Origin: Sphingobacterium multivorum
GTDB lineage: Bacteria; Bacteroidota; Bacteroidia; Sphingobacteriales; Sphingobacteriaceae
Reading direction: 5' to 3'
Length of the DNA stretch: 64,000 bases
Assembly (NCBI RefSeq): GCF_900457465.1
Contig: NZ_UAUU01000009.1
Span: forward strand, 682,001 to 746,000
Made by a program: the position numbers and the translations under genes. Shown piece by piece: positions 47,645-57,497 of this stretch (position 1 is the stretch's first letter; every line of letters starts with the position of its first letter). Under the pieces are notes generated by a model that saw only the letters and a program-made list of their open reading frames with translations, was not told the origin of the DNA and searched no databases.

Positions 47645-48256
47645 ATGATTACTGATGCCAACTATTTTTATCTAAGCGATTTGCTTGGCACTTTATTTTT
47701 TGCAATATCGGGTACCCTGTCGGCAAAACGTAAAGATATTGATATTTTTGGGGCAGCCTTTTTAGGGTTTGTGACAGCCATTGGCGGTGGATCGATGCGG
47801 GATGTATTTTTGAATCTACGCCCAGTATGGGTCAATGATAGCAATTATCTCATCGCTATTTTCCTCGGAATTTTAATTGCCATTATCTTCAATAAACAGT
47901 TGTATGGTTATTATCGTACGTTGACACTTTTTGATGCCATCGGAATTAGCTTTTTTACCATCCTTGGGGTACAAAAATCACTCAACTACGAAAGCAATAC
48001 CTATGCTGCCATTATCTTTGGAATGTTCACCGCGGTATGTGGGGGGATGACACGCGATGTGCTACTCAACGAAACCCCACTAATCTTTAAAAAAGAAGTA
48101 TATGCTACGGCCTGTTTAGGTGGAGGGCTCACATATATCTTGCTGGTGCACCTTGATCTCGACCTCTCCTGGGCGGCATTTATTGGGGCTGCTGTTGTCT
48201 TTTTAATACGAATGACAGCCGTTAAATATCGTTTGTATTTACCCCGCTTGGATTGA
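47645..48256 (+). CDS. TRIC-type cation channel family protein (UPF0126)
   Basis: The protein has 203 residues and about seven hydrophobic helices. The two UPF0126 repeats are clear: TLFFAISGTLSAKRKDIDIFG with AIGGGSMRDVFLN, then FFTILGVQKSL with AVCGGMTRDVLLNETPLIF. The GGxxRD motifs line the pore in prokaryotic TRIC channels, which pass monovalent cations. Its physiological role in bacteria is not settled. It converges with def, with a shared terminator between. Confidence 0.93.
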   Translation: MITDANYFYLSDLLGTLFFAISGTLSAKRKDIDIFGAAFLGFVTAIGGGSMRDVFLNLRPVWVNDSNYLIAIFLGILIAIIFNKQLYGYYRTLTLFDAIGISFFTILGVQKSLNYESNTYAAIIFGMFTAVCGGMTRDVLLNETPLIFKKEVYATACLGGGLTYILLVHLDLDLSWAAFIGAAVVFLIRMTAVKYRLYLPRLD

Positions 48257-48356
48257 GGAAAGTCCCTCTTAGCACGTAAACTTTCTAGAACACGTCACAC
48301 TGGATGACCGAATCCATATTAAAAATGGATTAAAAGACGGACTAGAAGGAAGCGAC

Positions 48357-48394
48357 AAAGAAAAAGCGTTAGTATGAACTAACGCTTTTTCTTT
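48357..48394. terminator. 17-bp hairpin between the TRIC gene and def
   Basis: AAAGAAAAAGCGTTAGT pairs with ACTAACGCTTTTTCTTT around ATGA. On both strands the stem ends in a T-rich tract. The right arm lies inside the last codons of def. Confidence 0.85.
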
Positions 48395-48960
48395 TGCTGT
48401 GGGAATTTCATTTTATAACCAACACGAATATTTCCTTTCGCGATAGCATCCAATCGACCTTTTAGCATCGTCTTCTTCAAGGCACTCAATTTGTCGGTAA
48501 ATAGTTTACCTTCAATATGATCATATTCGTGCTGTACCACTCGGGCAGCCAAACCTGTTAAGTCTACTTCATGCTCTTCAAAGTTCTCATCTAAGTAATT
48601 GATGCGAATATTCCGGTGACGCAATACGTCCTCATTAATATCTGGGATACTTAGACAGCCTTCACCGAAAGCCCATTTTTCACCAGACTCCTCAACCATG
48701 ATGGGATTGATGAAAACTTTTTTGAACGATTGGAGCATTTCTTTGTTTTCTTCATCATCTTCTGCGAAAGAAGTTGCATCGATAACGAACATACGTATAG
48801 GCAAACCTACCTGTGGAGCTGCCAAGCCAACACCATGCGCTGCATACATGGTATCGAACATATCATCAATCAATTTCTTTAAATCTGGATAGTCTTCATC
48901 TATTTCTTCAGCGACCTTTCTTAATACAGGATCGCCATACGCCACTATCGGAAGTTTCAT
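48379..48960 (-). CDS. def: Peptide deformylase
   Basis: Def removes the formyl group from the N-terminal Met of new proteins. The product has 193 residues. The three motifs are complete: GVGLAAPQVG (43-52), EGCLSIP (100-106, Cys102 metal ligand) and QHEYDHIEG (His144, His148 metal, Glu145 catalytic). An insertion between motifs I and II (FAEDDEENKEMLQSFKK) is typical of Bacteroidota enzymes. The C-terminus ends in a basic QQKKKR tail. A 260-nt upstream gap holds a possible -7 element but no gene. Confidence 0.97.
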   Translation of the reverse strand: MKLPIVAYGDPVLRKVAEEIDEDYPDLKKLIDDMFDTMYAAHGVGLAAPQVGLPIRMFVIDATSFAEDDEENKEMLQSFKKVFINPIMVEESGEKWAFGEGCLSIPDINEDVLRHRNIRINYLDENFEEHEVDLTGLAARVVQHEYDHIEGKLFTDKLSALKKTMLKGRLDAIAKGNIRVGYKMKFPQQKKKR

Positions 48961-49157
48961 ATGTATTATAATTATTTATAAGTGCCGATACTCATTTCTA
49001 CCTGAGCTCGTTACACGCTGTTTGCTTTTAAAGTCACTTGGCGCCTGTTGTAATTTTAGCACGTTTTTATTTTAGATCATGTCAGGCTAATTGCTCATCC
49101 TGAGTCATTGTACTTTTTTAACAAGGATACGCTGTCGCTCCATTATATTCTTGGGTA

Positions 49158-49165
49158 CAAAGGTA
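49158..49165 (-). promoter_or_regulatory. Possible -7 element upstream of def
   Basis: TACCTTTG on the minus strand, about 200 nt before the def ATG. No TTG lies 19-21 nt upstream. If used, it gives an unusually long leader for this genome. Confidence 0.3.
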
Positions 49166-49212
49166 CGGATAATTATTAAAAGTGAATATTTCGTCAAAAC
49201 TTCCATAAAAGT

Positions 49213-49220
49213 TACTTTTG
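49213..49220 (+). promoter_or_regulatory. -7 element of the 49225 gene, 4 nt before the ATG
   Basis: TACTTTTG fits TAnnTTTG and ends 4 nt before the ATG at 49225. The -33 position reads TTTC, only a weak match. Confidence 0.5.
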
Positions 49221-49224
49221 TTTT

Positions 49225-50004
49225 ATGAATCCTTCGTTTATAAATTTGTCGACACAGTTCAAGCTTAGGCTAGAGCAAGCTCTTGAAGTTTCATTAGCGC
49301 TTTGTCATGTTGATAGATTTATACAAATATCATCTCCGGAATTAACAATTAACATTTTACTATACCCTCACGAGAAATCCGTGAGACGTGATACTTCCGA
49401 TCCTTGTATTCATATCGATGAAGACCAATTAATAACAAAGTTTGATTTGATCGTCAGGCGCATTGTTTCTAGAACAAAAAATGACAAACGCATTTACGCC
49501 CGTAATACTGTCGTTGCCCGGATCGACAAAAGAACGAGTTTACAGTTCCTCGTGGAACATCATTTACAAACCGCTCTTCCCGGCAAGTATCGTTATGGCC
49601 TTTATGAACAGGGAGAGCTTGTTGCGGTCGCGGTATTCTCTGGAGGGCGCCGAATGTTGGATAAAGATGAAGATTATCGCTCATTTGAACTATTACGCTT
49701 TTGTAATAAAACAGGTATTAATGTCATAGGGGGCCTTAGCAAATTAATTAAAGCCTTTTGTAGCGATTTCTCGCCAGGAGACATTATGACTTTCACCGAC
49801 CGTGATTGGAGCCAACATTCTTCGCTCGAAAAAATTGGGTTTGTTGCGAAGGAAATAACTGCACCTATCAACTTTTGGATAGCAGAGACAAAAAGATATG
49901 TTTATCGCAATACAGAAGAGCTAAAGATATTAATGGAACAATATCCGAATGGCTTTCCAAAGGAAAATATGGGCAGCATCAAGATGATTTTATATGTAAA
50001 ATAA
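49225..50004 (+). CDS. Unidentified protein with a GNAT-like C-terminal part
   Basis: The product has 259 residues and is soluble, with no known family name that I can give. Residues about 95-225 have a pattern seen in GNAT-like domains of phage and homing-endonuclease-associated proteins: RYGLYEQGELVAVAVFSGGR, SFELLRFCNKTGINVIGGLSKL, IMTFTDRDWSQHSSLEKIGF (like 'yaD.rw..G.lyeklGF') and a final aromatic strand. The N-terminal 90 residues are unassigned. It stands alone between def and the Gfo/Idh gene, so context does not help. An acyl-transfer activity is not established. Confidence 0.65.
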   Translation: MNPSFINLSTQFKLRLEQALEVSLALCHVDRFIQISSPELTINILLYPHEKSVRRDTSDPCIHIDEDQLITKFDLIVRRIVSRTKNDKRIYARNTVVARIDKRTSLQFLVEHHLQTALPGKYRYGLYEQGELVAVAVFSGGRRMLDKDEDYRSFELLRFCNKTGINVIGGLSKLIKAFCSDFSPGDIMTFTDRDWSQHSSLEKIGFVAKEITAPINFWIAETKRYVYRNTEELKILMEQYPNGFPKENMGSIKMILYVK

Positions 50005-50068
50005 GCTAAATTGTGTATATTGTACACTGTAAGGGTTTGAAAAATAAATAATCAAAAATAATAACGTT

Positions 50069-51241
50069 ATGAAGAGAAAACTTCGCATGGGTATGGTCGG
50101 AGGCGGAAACGATGCCTTTATTGGCGCTGTACACCGTATTGCTGCTTTTATGGATGGCAAGATTGAACTGGTTTGTGGTGCATTTAGTATTGATCCACAG
50201 ATTTCAAAACAATCTGGAGAAGACTTATTTGTAGCTCCTGAGCGTGTCTATCTAAACTATGAAGAGATGATCGAAAAAGAATCTTTGCTTCCTGAAGGCG
50301 AGCGTATGGATTTTGTAACGATCGTAACCCCCAATTTTCTACACTTTGCTCCAGCTAAATTAGCGCTAGAAAAAGGTTTTGATGTTGTTGTTGAAAAACC
50401 AATGACAGTATCTGTTGAAGAAGCAAAAGAATTACAGGAAACAATAGAGCGCACAGGCCGCACACTGTGTCTTACGCATACGTATTCCGGCTACCCGATG
50501 GTTAAACAAGCCAAAGCGATGGTCAAAGAAGGCCACTTCGGTAAGATCAGAAAGATTGTGGTTGAGTATCCACAGGGTTGGTTAAGCCGACTAACAGAAC
50601 GCGAAGGTAATGCCGGGGCCGCTTGGCGTGCAGATCCGAAACGCTCAGGTAAATCGTTGGTTATGGGTGATATCGGTACCCATGCTGCGCATTTAGCGGA
50701 ATATGTATCGGGGTTAAAAATCCAAGAACTATGTGCAGACCTCACAACATTTGTTGAAGGTCGTCTATTGGATGACGATGGCTCGGTGCTTTTGCGTTTC
50801 GAAAATGGTGCTAAAGGTGTATTAATGGCTTCGCAAATTTCAGCCGGAGAAGAAAATGCCGTTCGTATCCGTATCTACGGTGAAAAAGGTGGATTGGAAT
50901 GGGCAAATGAGGATCCGAACAATTTAATCATCAAGATGCTTGATCAGCCTCGTCAGCTTTATCGCACAGGAAATGCTTACGCAGCGCCTTATACGTTGAG
51001 TTCTTTTGCAACACATAATACCCGCGTACCAGCAGGTCACCCAGAGGGCTTATTGGAATCATTTGCGAATATCTACCGTAATTTTGCGGCAACAGTTACG
51101 GCAAAACGTGAAGGACAAATTCCGACAGCTGAACAACAAGATTTTCCAACAGTTTACGATGGCGTAAGAGGCATGGCTTTTATCGATACTGTCGTAAAAA
51201 ATAACGAAGGAACAGAAAAATGGACTAAATTTGTTCTGTGA
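50069..51241 (+). CDS. Gfo/Idh/MocA-family oxidoreductase
   Basis: The product has 390 residues. It has an N-terminal Rossmann domain with MGMVGGGNDAFIGAVHRIA (GxGxxG-like) and the family signature VVEKPMTVSVEEAKEL, Lys of EKP being a catalytic/NAD site residue. It continues with the C-terminal alpha/beta domain (VVEYPQGWLSRLTER, GDIGTHAAHLAEYVSGL with the expected HxxxL). These enzymes oxidise sugars or inositol-like alcohols with NAD(P); the substrate cannot be told. Its stop overlaps the GTG start of miaA. Confidence 0.93.
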   Translation: MKRKLRMGMVGGGNDAFIGAVHRIAAFMDGKIELVCGAFSIDPQISKQSGEDLFVAPERVYLNYEEMIEKESLLPEGERMDFVTIVTPNFLHFAPAKLALEKGFDVVVEKPMTVSVEEAKELQETIERTGRTLCLTHTYSGYPMVKQAKAMVKEGHFGKIRKIVVEYPQGWLSRLTEREGNAGAAWRADPKRSGKSLVMGDIGTHAAHLAEYVSGLKIQELCADLTTFVEGRLLDDDGSVLLRFENGAKGVLMASQISAGEENAVRIRIYGEKGGLEWANEDPNNLIIKMLDQPRQLYRTGNAYAAPYTLSSFATHNTRVPAGHPEGLLESFANIYRNFAATVTAKREGQIPTAEQQDFPTVYDGVRGMAFIDTVVKNNEGTEKWTKFVL

Positions 51242-52137
51242 TAGACAGATTAAAATATACACTTTCTCTTTTGGAACAGCAAACCGTTCCGAAAGAGAAA
51301 GTTATCGTTATCTTAGGACCTACAGCTTCAGGAAAGACGAAACTAGCCGTTCAACTGGCGCAACGCATCAATGCTGAAATCATCAGTGGAGATTCCCGCC
51401 AAATCTATAAAAGAATGGACATCGGTACGGGAAAAGATCTATCGGAATATCAAGATATTCCCTATCATCTTATCGACACCCATGAACCGGGAGAACGCTA
51501 TCATCTCGGAAACTTTATCGCTGACTTCCATCAAGCTCGACAATCCATTCTAGAAAGGGGAAAACATACTATCCTTTGTGGTGGTACAGGCTTATATATC
51601 CAAAGTGTAATCCAACAAAATCCATATGCGTTGATCCCATCGATCGAAGGGCTCAAGGAGTCATTACTTCCCCTCCCAGAGACAGAGTTGTTAAAACGCC
51701 TTCGGGAATATACACTACCCGCGAATTTCCAAATCGATCTTTCGACCAAAAAACGTATCATCCGCGCAATAGAAATATTAGCATTTTTAGATACTCACCC
51801 CGATCACATCGCTCAGCAACAAACGGTAGATAGCATCGTTATCGGATTAAATCCGTCAGTGGAAATCCGACGCGAACACATTAGCCAAAGATTAAAACAA
51901 CGATTGAATGATGGCTTATTAGCAGAAGTGGCAAAACTCCTGACCGAAGGGATTACACACGAACAGCTTCAATACTATGGTTTGGAGTATAAATATGCTT
52001 CTCTCCATCTCCTTGGACAGCTCGATTACCCGGCCTTTACCAAAAAATTGGAGATAGAAATACATCGCTATGCCAAAAGGCAAATGACTTACTTCCGAAA
52101 AATGGAAAAAGACGGTATAATTATCCATTGGGTTTAA
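51238..52137 (+). CDS. miaA: tRNA dimethylallyltransferase
   Basis: MiaA puts a dimethylallyl group on A37 of tRNAs that read UNN codons. Its 299 residues begin at a GTG that overlaps the preceding stop by 4 nt (GTGA), so it is translationally coupled. The P-loop ILGPTASGKTKLA is followed by ISGDSRQIYKRMDIGTGKD, then the DTHEPGERYHLGNF and CGGTGLYIQSV motifs, and the C-terminal KRQMTYFRKM. All catalytic parts are present. Confidence 0.97.
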   Translation: MIDRLKYTLSLLEQQTVPKEKVIVILGPTASGKTKLAVQLAQRINAEIISGDSRQIYKRMDIGTGKDLSEYQDIPYHLIDTHEPGERYHLGNFIADFHQARQSILERGKHTILCGGTGLYIQSVIQQNPYALIPSIEGLKESLLPLPETELLKRLREYTLPANFQIDLSTKKRIIRAIEILAFLDTHPDHIAQQQTVDSIVIGLNPSVEIRREHISQRLKQRLNDGLLAEVAKLLTEGITHEQLQYYGLEYKYASLHLLGQLDYPAFTKKLEIEIHRYAKRQMTYFRKMEKDGIIIHWV

Positions 52138-52203
52138 AAAAAATAACAATTGTTCTCTATCATAAAAAAAATTTCATATTTTTAAAAGAACCTTATAACA
52201 ATT

Positions 52204-53052
52204 GTGATGAGAACATTATCGCTTATTTTTGCACTGCTTGTCTGTGCCCTATTTTCATTGAAAGCACAAGAAAAAGTTATCGCCGAAGTTCATTATCAAT
52301 TTAAACATAACAACGATACGACCAAAAATGCGGTACAGCTAACGGATGAAACAGTCACCTATCTCGGTAAAGAAAGTAGTCTCTATAGAACCTACTCAGA
52401 TATTCTCGTCAAACAACAGTTAGATGCCAAAACTGCAGCTCAAGATTTTGACGGCAATTTAACGTTAAAAATGCCTGCTAGTCCCCCGGTTCTGGATGGA
52501 TACATTATTTATCCTTCTTTAAAAAAGACCATTCATATAGCGGGAATATCGTCTCCGGCAGATGCTTATTCATGCGAAGCTCCCTACGAAAGCCAGGACT
52601 GGGAAATAACAGATGAAACTAAAACTATCGGTGGATACCTTTGTCAAAAGGCCACATGTCGATTTAAAGGAAGGGATTACACGGCTTGGTTTACGACAGA
52701 ACTGCCATTTTCTTTTGGACCATGGAAGCTACATGGACTACCGGGGCTTATTCTTTCGGTACAAGATTCCAAAAACGACGTCAGCTGGGAATATGCCGGC
52801 TTTCAAAAACAACCTTCGGACCAATCACTTCGAATTGAGCCTTCAAAAAGTGTTATACCCGCAAAAAAAGAGGAAATTCAAAGACTAAAAACGGCATTTA
52901 AAGAGAATCCCAGCGCCTATTATGAAACACTTGGGGCAACTGGTCGCGCAAACCCTTTTCAGATCGATTATTCTAAAGTTCAAATCAGCTTCGATGTTCA
53001 AGGTCAAGCCCCTTCAACACAAACAAACAATCCTATCGAATTAGCGCCATAG
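52204..53052 (+). CDS. GLPGLI family protein
   Basis: The product has 282 residues with a signal peptide (MRTLSLIFALLVCALFSL, cut near LKA/QEK). The family-defining motif appears as FGPWKLHGLPGLILSVQD. Upstream is the usual KTIGGYLCQKATCRFKGRDYTAWFTTELPF. GLPGLI proteins are exported Bacteroidota proteins normally paired with a TonB-dependent-receptor-like barrel, and here one follows 3 nt later. Their exact role is unknown. Confidence 0.92.
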   Translation: MMRTLSLIFALLVCALFSLKAQEKVIAEVHYQFKHNNDTTKNAVQLTDETVTYLGKESSLYRTYSDILVKQQLDAKTAAQDFDGNLTLKMPASPPVLDGYIIYPSLKKTIHIAGISSPADAYSCEAPYESQDWEITDETKTIGGYLCQKATCRFKGRDYTAWFTTELPFSFGPWKLHGLPGLILSVQDSKNDVSWEYAGFQKQPSDQSLRIEPSKSVIPAKKEEIQRLKTAFKENPSAYYETLGATGRANPFQIDYSKVQISFDVQGQAPSTQTNNPIELAP

Positions 53053-53055
53053 TTT

Positions 53056-55686
53056 ATGCCCAAAAATTTTGTGCTGTTTGTCTGTTTTTGGCTATGCGGC
53101 TATTTCTGTTATGGGCAACATCAGATCTCCGGGGTTTTATTAGATAACACGAGTAAGCAAGGTATTCGCGCAGCAAGCGTTAATCTAAAATCTAGTGATG
53201 GAAAAGTAATTTCCTTTAAAATAACGGATGCTCTTGGGCATTTTGAAATGATAACATCCAAGGATCTAACAAATGCCTACATAGAGATCAACCATATCGG
53301 GTACAAACGTTTCAGCCAAACACTTGGGAGCCAACTACGCAACCTTCAAATCATACTCGAACAAACCACTATTTTATTGGAGGAAGTCAAGATCAAAAGT
53401 GCGCCTAAAATAGCACGCAGCGGGGACACACTCACCTACAACGTGGCTGGATTTGCTGACCCCAATGATCGAACTATCGGCGATGTATTGAAGCGAATGC
53501 CTGGGCTGGAAGTCCTTGAAAATGGTGAAGTGAAATACCAGGGCAAATCCATTTCAAACTTTTATATCGATGGGGATGATTTGCTGGCTGAAAAATACGG
53601 TTTGGGGACAAAATCAATATCCCCAGATTTAGTTAAAGACATACAAGTCATATCTCATCATGAGCATATTAAATTGCTCAAAAATAAAAGGTATAGTGAT
53701 GATGTTGCGCTAAACCTGGTAATAAAAGAAGAAGCTAAACTAAAGCCGTCCGGTAGCATAATGCTCGGATTGGGAACTCCCAAACATTTCGATGGAGATC
53801 TAAACACGATGATGTTTAACAAAAAAGTGAAATTTCTCAATGCCCTGAAAGCAAATAACATCGGTCAGGATCTTGCTATTTACATGGAAGAAACGAGATC
53901 ACAGGCAAAAATTGACAATCTACTTTCTTTAGGAACAATCGGCAGCCCTCCTTTAGAGAAAAGAGATTACCTCCAGAATAAGACCGGCCTTTTCGATTTC
54001 AATTTTTCAAAACCGATTAAAAAAGACTGGTCGCTACGTACGAATATCCAGGGATTATATGACAGAAACAACATTCATTATGAAGGGAAAAACACCTATT
54101 ATACTGAAAAGGGGGATATTTCATTCCATGAGATTCAGATTGCACAAATTAACACTAAGGCCGCGACCGGGCAAGTGACAGTTGAGCGCAATACCGATCA
54201 TTTTTACTTTAAAAATTCCTTAACAATGGGGCTAAATAGTGAGGATTCCGAATCGAGTATCTCATCAGATACAATACCGATCGACAACAATATTCATCAT
54301 AGGTCCAAAACGATCAACAATCAACTGATTTATGTGCCGGAGCTTAAAAATGGAAATATTATCCAACTTCAATGGTCTAGTAAATATTATACAAAGCCCC
54401 AGAGACTACGCAGTTCTACCGAAGTATTCAATGACCTGTTTTATCCAGTCATATTTGATAAGATAATCCAACATGTCAATGTACCGACCTTCAATACTGT
54501 CGCTTCGCTGGGATATCGCTTCCCCAGCGGTAAAATAAACCAATACTACGGTATAAAGCTCGAATTAGAAAATCAACGCCTTGAATCTAAAATCGAACTC
54601 CTACAGGGAGAAAAAATTTTCAATCCGTTGCTAGATTCAACAATAAATAGAATGAATTGGTTACGCACATCCAGTGAATTCAATGCACATTATGCTTGGA
54701 ATAAAGAGCGTTTTAAATCAAATTTATCCTTGCCTGTCGCCTTTATCCATACCCGTTTTGAAGACAAAAATTATCAGCTCAATAATTGGAAAAATCTCAT
54801 CCAATTTACACCCAGCTTTAGCGCTCGATACCATATTGGCTATGATGATGAACTTGCATTTTCCTATAAAAATAGCAACAACTTGGGAAATATAGATGCT
54901 GTTTATCGCGGTTTGATTATCCAAAATTACCGAACTAGATCTTATAATAGCTCAGCCAATCCAGTGAGCAGAAATAATGATTTTTTCTTGAACTATAAAT
55001 TGGGACAATCGGTTAAATTACTGTTTTTTCATTTTGGACTAGGTTATGAAATTCACTCAACAAACAATATAATAGCCACTACAGTTACAGACTCATTGAC
55101 GGCGACACAACTGATTGCAAAAGAAAATTCTATGCACAGCTATACAGCTACCATCGGTCTTGATAAATATATATTCAAGCTAGGGGCCCTATTCAAACTG
55201 AAATTCAATTGGAGACGATCAAACTACAATCAGTTATTTAACAAGGAAATATTACCCATTGCCATTACTTCTTATGAACTACAACCTGCTTTCAACAAGA
55301 AATTTTTCAGAAGGATAGCACTAGATTATAATAGCTCCATTAATCTATCATTTTCTTCCCAGGGCAATGCATCGTCAGATCGTCGTATTCTTTTTATTAC
55401 GCAATCGATGAACTTCCCCATCAATATCACAAAATCAGTATTACTTAAATGGAATCTTCAGCACCTTTTTAACAAACAGCCTGATTATAAGAATACAAAT
55501 TATTTATTCTGCAACGTCATGACAAGATATAGTCGATGGGGAATGGATTTTGAACTGGATATACGCAACCTAGCCAATATAAAAAGTTTTGAAACAAACT
55601 CCATAACAGCCAATGTACAGTCGCAGAATCGTTATGAACTGCGGGGACGAACGGCTCTCCTTAGGGGAATTTACCATATCAAATAG
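53056..55686 (+). CDS. TonB-dependent-receptor-like outer membrane barrel paired with GLPGLI
   Basis: The protein has 876 residues. The signal peptide (cut near CYG/QHQ) is followed by a CarboxypepD_reg-like domain (about 24-110: ISGVLLDNTSKQGIRAASVNL). A plug-like region (about 125-230) has IGDVLKRMPGLEVLENGEV and NFYIDGDDLL. The remainder is a long beta-barrel of aromatic-ended strands. There is no obvious TonB box. It is co-transcribed with the GLPGLI gene and ends before a strong terminator. The transported substrate is unknown. Confidence 0.88.
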   Translation: MPKNFVLFVCFWLCGYFCYGQHQISGVLLDNTSKQGIRAASVNLKSSDGKVISFKITDALGHFEMITSKDLTNAYIEINHIGYKRFSQTLGSQLRNLQIILEQTTILLEEVKIKSAPKIARSGDTLTYNVAGFADPNDRTIGDVLKRMPGLEVLENGEVKYQGKSISNFYIDGDDLLAEKYGLGTKSISPDLVKDIQVISHHEHIKLLKNKRYSDDVALNLVIKEEAKLKPSGSIMLGLGTPKHFDGDLNTMMFNKKVKFLNALKANNIGQDLAIYMEETRSQAKIDNLLSLGTIGSPPLEKRDYLQNKTGLFDFNFSKPIKKDWSLRTNIQGLYDRNNIHYEGKNTYYTEKGDISFHEIQIAQINTKAATGQVTVERNTDHFYFKNSLTMGLNSEDSESSISSDTIPIDNNIHHRSKTINNQLIYVPELKNGNIIQLQWSSKYYTKPQRLRSSTEVFNDLFYPVIFDKIIQHVNVPTFNTVASLGYRFPSGKINQYYGIKLELENQRLESKIELLQGEKIFNPLLDSTINRMNWLRTSSEFNAHYAWNKERFKSNLSLPVAFIHTRFEDKNYQLNNWKNLIQFTPSFSARYHIGYDDELAFSYKNSNNLGNIDAVYRGLIIQNYRTRSYNSSANPVSRNNDFFLNYKLGQSVKLLFFHFGLGYEIHSTNNIIATTVTDSLTATQLIAKENSMHSYTATIGLDKYIFKLGALFKLKFNWRRSNYNQLFNKEILPIAITSYELQPAFNKKFFRRIALDYNSSINLSFSSQGNASSDRRILFITQSMNFPINITKSVLLKWNLQHLFNKQPDYKNTNYLFCNVMTRYSRWGMDFELDIRNLANIKSFETNSITANVQSQNRYELRGRTALLRGIYHIK

Positions 55687-55720
55687 GTTTCTTATAGGAA
55701 TTTAAATGCTATAAAAACAA

Positions 55721-55750
55721 AAAAGGGTTAGTATCACTACTAACCCTTTT
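55721..55750. terminator. 13-bp hairpin between the barrel gene and the RNase G gene
   Basis: AAAAGGGTTAGTA pairs with TACTAACCCTTTT around TCAC. A runs and T runs on either side make it a bidirectional terminator for two convergent genes. Confidence 0.9.
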
Positions 55751-55766
55751 CGTTAATCTCTTTCTA

Positions 55767-57320
55767 TTATAACTTAATTTCTTCATCCTTCGCATTGAAG
55801 AAATGGAATTCAGTTAGATAATATGACGTCATTGGATTTACTTTAATCCATTTTCCGTACTTCATGAACCATTTCATTCTTTTAGAAATCAAACCAGACT
55901 TAATGTAGGCGTCTATATAAGGGTGAACACATAAGGTCACCTTCTTTTCGTTCTGTTCTTGAAGAATAAAGCTCAAATTATTTTCTATATCATCCATAAG
56001 GACAATACTTGATCGGATTTCACCTGTACCATCACAAGCCGGACATTTTTCGTTTGTGACAATATTCATTTCAGGTCTAACGCGCTGACGTGTAATTTGA
56101 ACCAATCCAAATTTACTTGGAGGCAAAATCGTATGTCTCGCTCTATCCGCTACCATACATTCTTTTAAGAACGTATACAACTCTTTTCGATGATTGGGTT
56201 TATGCATATCGATAAAATCGATGACTACAATTCCGCCCATATCACGCAAACGCAGCTGTCGCGCAATTTCTTTTGCTGCTTCCATATTGACCAGCAATGC
56301 ATTGTCTTCCTGATTCTCCTTATTCGCAGAACGGTTACCACTGTTGACATCAATGACATGCAGGGCTTCGGTATGCTCAATTACGAGATACGCACCACCA
56401 GGCAATGTTACCGTTTTGCCAAAAGCTGCCTTGATTTGCTTTTCAACTCCGAAATGATCAAAAATTGGCTCTTTATGTTTATAAAGTTTGACAATTTTCT
56501 CCAAATCTGGAGATATATCGTGTATATATGATTTTGTTTCTTCGAAGATCGAAGGATCATTAACATAAATATGTGAAAACTCGTCTGTCAAAATATCCCG
56601 TAGAATAGTGGATGCACGATCCATTTCGCCAAGAACCTTTTGAGGCGGTTCAGCATTACGAAGACGTTTGGTAAATAGTTCCCATTTTGAGATCAGGTCC
56701 AATAAGTCACGTTGTAGTTCTTCAACACCCTTACCTTCGGAAACTGTACGAATGATAACACCAAAATTAGCTGGCTTAATCCCTTCGACAATCTTTTTTA
56801 GGCGGTTGCGTTCATTACTACCTTTGATACGCTTGGAAATGGAAACAGTACTTGAGAAAGGTACCAAAACGACAAAACGACCTGCTATTGAAAGGTCTGA
56901 ACTCAGACGCGGTCCTTTTGTTGAAATGGGTTCTTTGGCGATTTGTACTGGCACGAGCATATTTTTGCTCAAGACATCAGAGATCTTACCAGCTTTATCG
57001 ATATCCTTTTCAAGTTTTAAACTATTGAGCAGTTTCTCTTGATAACTGCCATTCTTCACTATACGCGTAAGCTTTAGCAAAGATTGAACTTGAGGACCCA
57101 AATCTAAATAATGTAGAAAAGCATCCTTTTCGTAGCCTACATCTACGAAAGCTGCATTAAGCCCAGGCATAATTCGCTTGATACGTCCAAGATAGATATC
57201 TCCAACAGCGAAGTTATTATTTGCGGGCTCGCGGTTAAGTTCAACAAGCTGCTTATCTTGTAGTAAAGCAATAGTTACCCCTTTATCAGGAGTTGAATCG
57301 ATAATTAATTCCTTTACCAA
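55767..57320 (-). CDS. rng: Ribonuclease E/G family protein
   Basis: The product has 517 residues, RNase G length, without the RNase E scaffold tail. An S1 domain (GDIYLGRIKRIMPGLNAAFVDVGYEKDAFLHY) is followed by the RNase-H-like and DNase-I-like parts with the metal motif VIDVNSGNRS and GGIVVIDFIDM. The zinc-link CPACDGTG provides the tetramer contact. It processes rRNA ends and starts mRNA decay. It lies downstream of the 29-residue ribosome-type gene on the same strand, separated by a terminator. Confidence 0.95.
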   Translation of the reverse strand: MVKELIIDSTPDKGVTIALLQDKQLVELNREPANNNFAVGDIYLGRIKRIMPGLNAAFVDVGYEKDAFLHYLDLGPQVQSLLKLTRIVKNGSYQEKLLNSLKLEKDIDKAGKISDVLSKNMLVPVQIAKEPISTKGPRLSSDLSIAGRFVVLVPFSSTVSISKRIKGSNERNRLKKIVEGIKPANFGVIIRTVSEGKGVEELQRDLLDLISKWELFTKRLRNAEPPQKVLGEMDRASTILRDILTDEFSHIYVNDPSIFEETKSYIHDISPDLEKIVKLYKHKEPIFDHFGVEKQIKAAFGKTVTLPGGAYLVIEHTEALHVIDVNSGNRSANKENQEDNALLVNMEAAKEIARQLRLRDMGGIVVIDFIDMHKPNHRKELYTFLKECMVADRARHTILPPSKFGLVQITRQRVRPEMNIVTNEKCPACDGTGEIRSSIVLMDDIENNLSFILQEQNEKKVTLCVHPYIDAYIKSGLISKRMKWFMKYGKWIKVNPMTSYYLTEFHFFNAKDEEIKL

Positions 57321-57403
57321 AAGCTACTCATTTTTGATACCTATGCAATATCCTATCGCAATCTTGGGTATCCGATTAAACATTTAAAGAACGTTGTTAC
57401 GAA

Positions 57404-57439
57404 AAAAACAATCTACATCCCCTTCACAGACATGTAGAT
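57404..57439 (-). terminator. Terminator after the 29-residue gene
   Basis: On the minus strand ATCTACAT pairs with ATGTAGAT and is followed by TGTTTTTTTC. An outer stem, TTACGAAA with TTTCGTAA (57397-57449), can extend it. Confidence 0.7.
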
Positions 57440-57497
57440 CGTTTCGTAAAGCTATCTCAGCAAAATGGGCCAAGATGTTTAAAAGCTTATCACAAGA

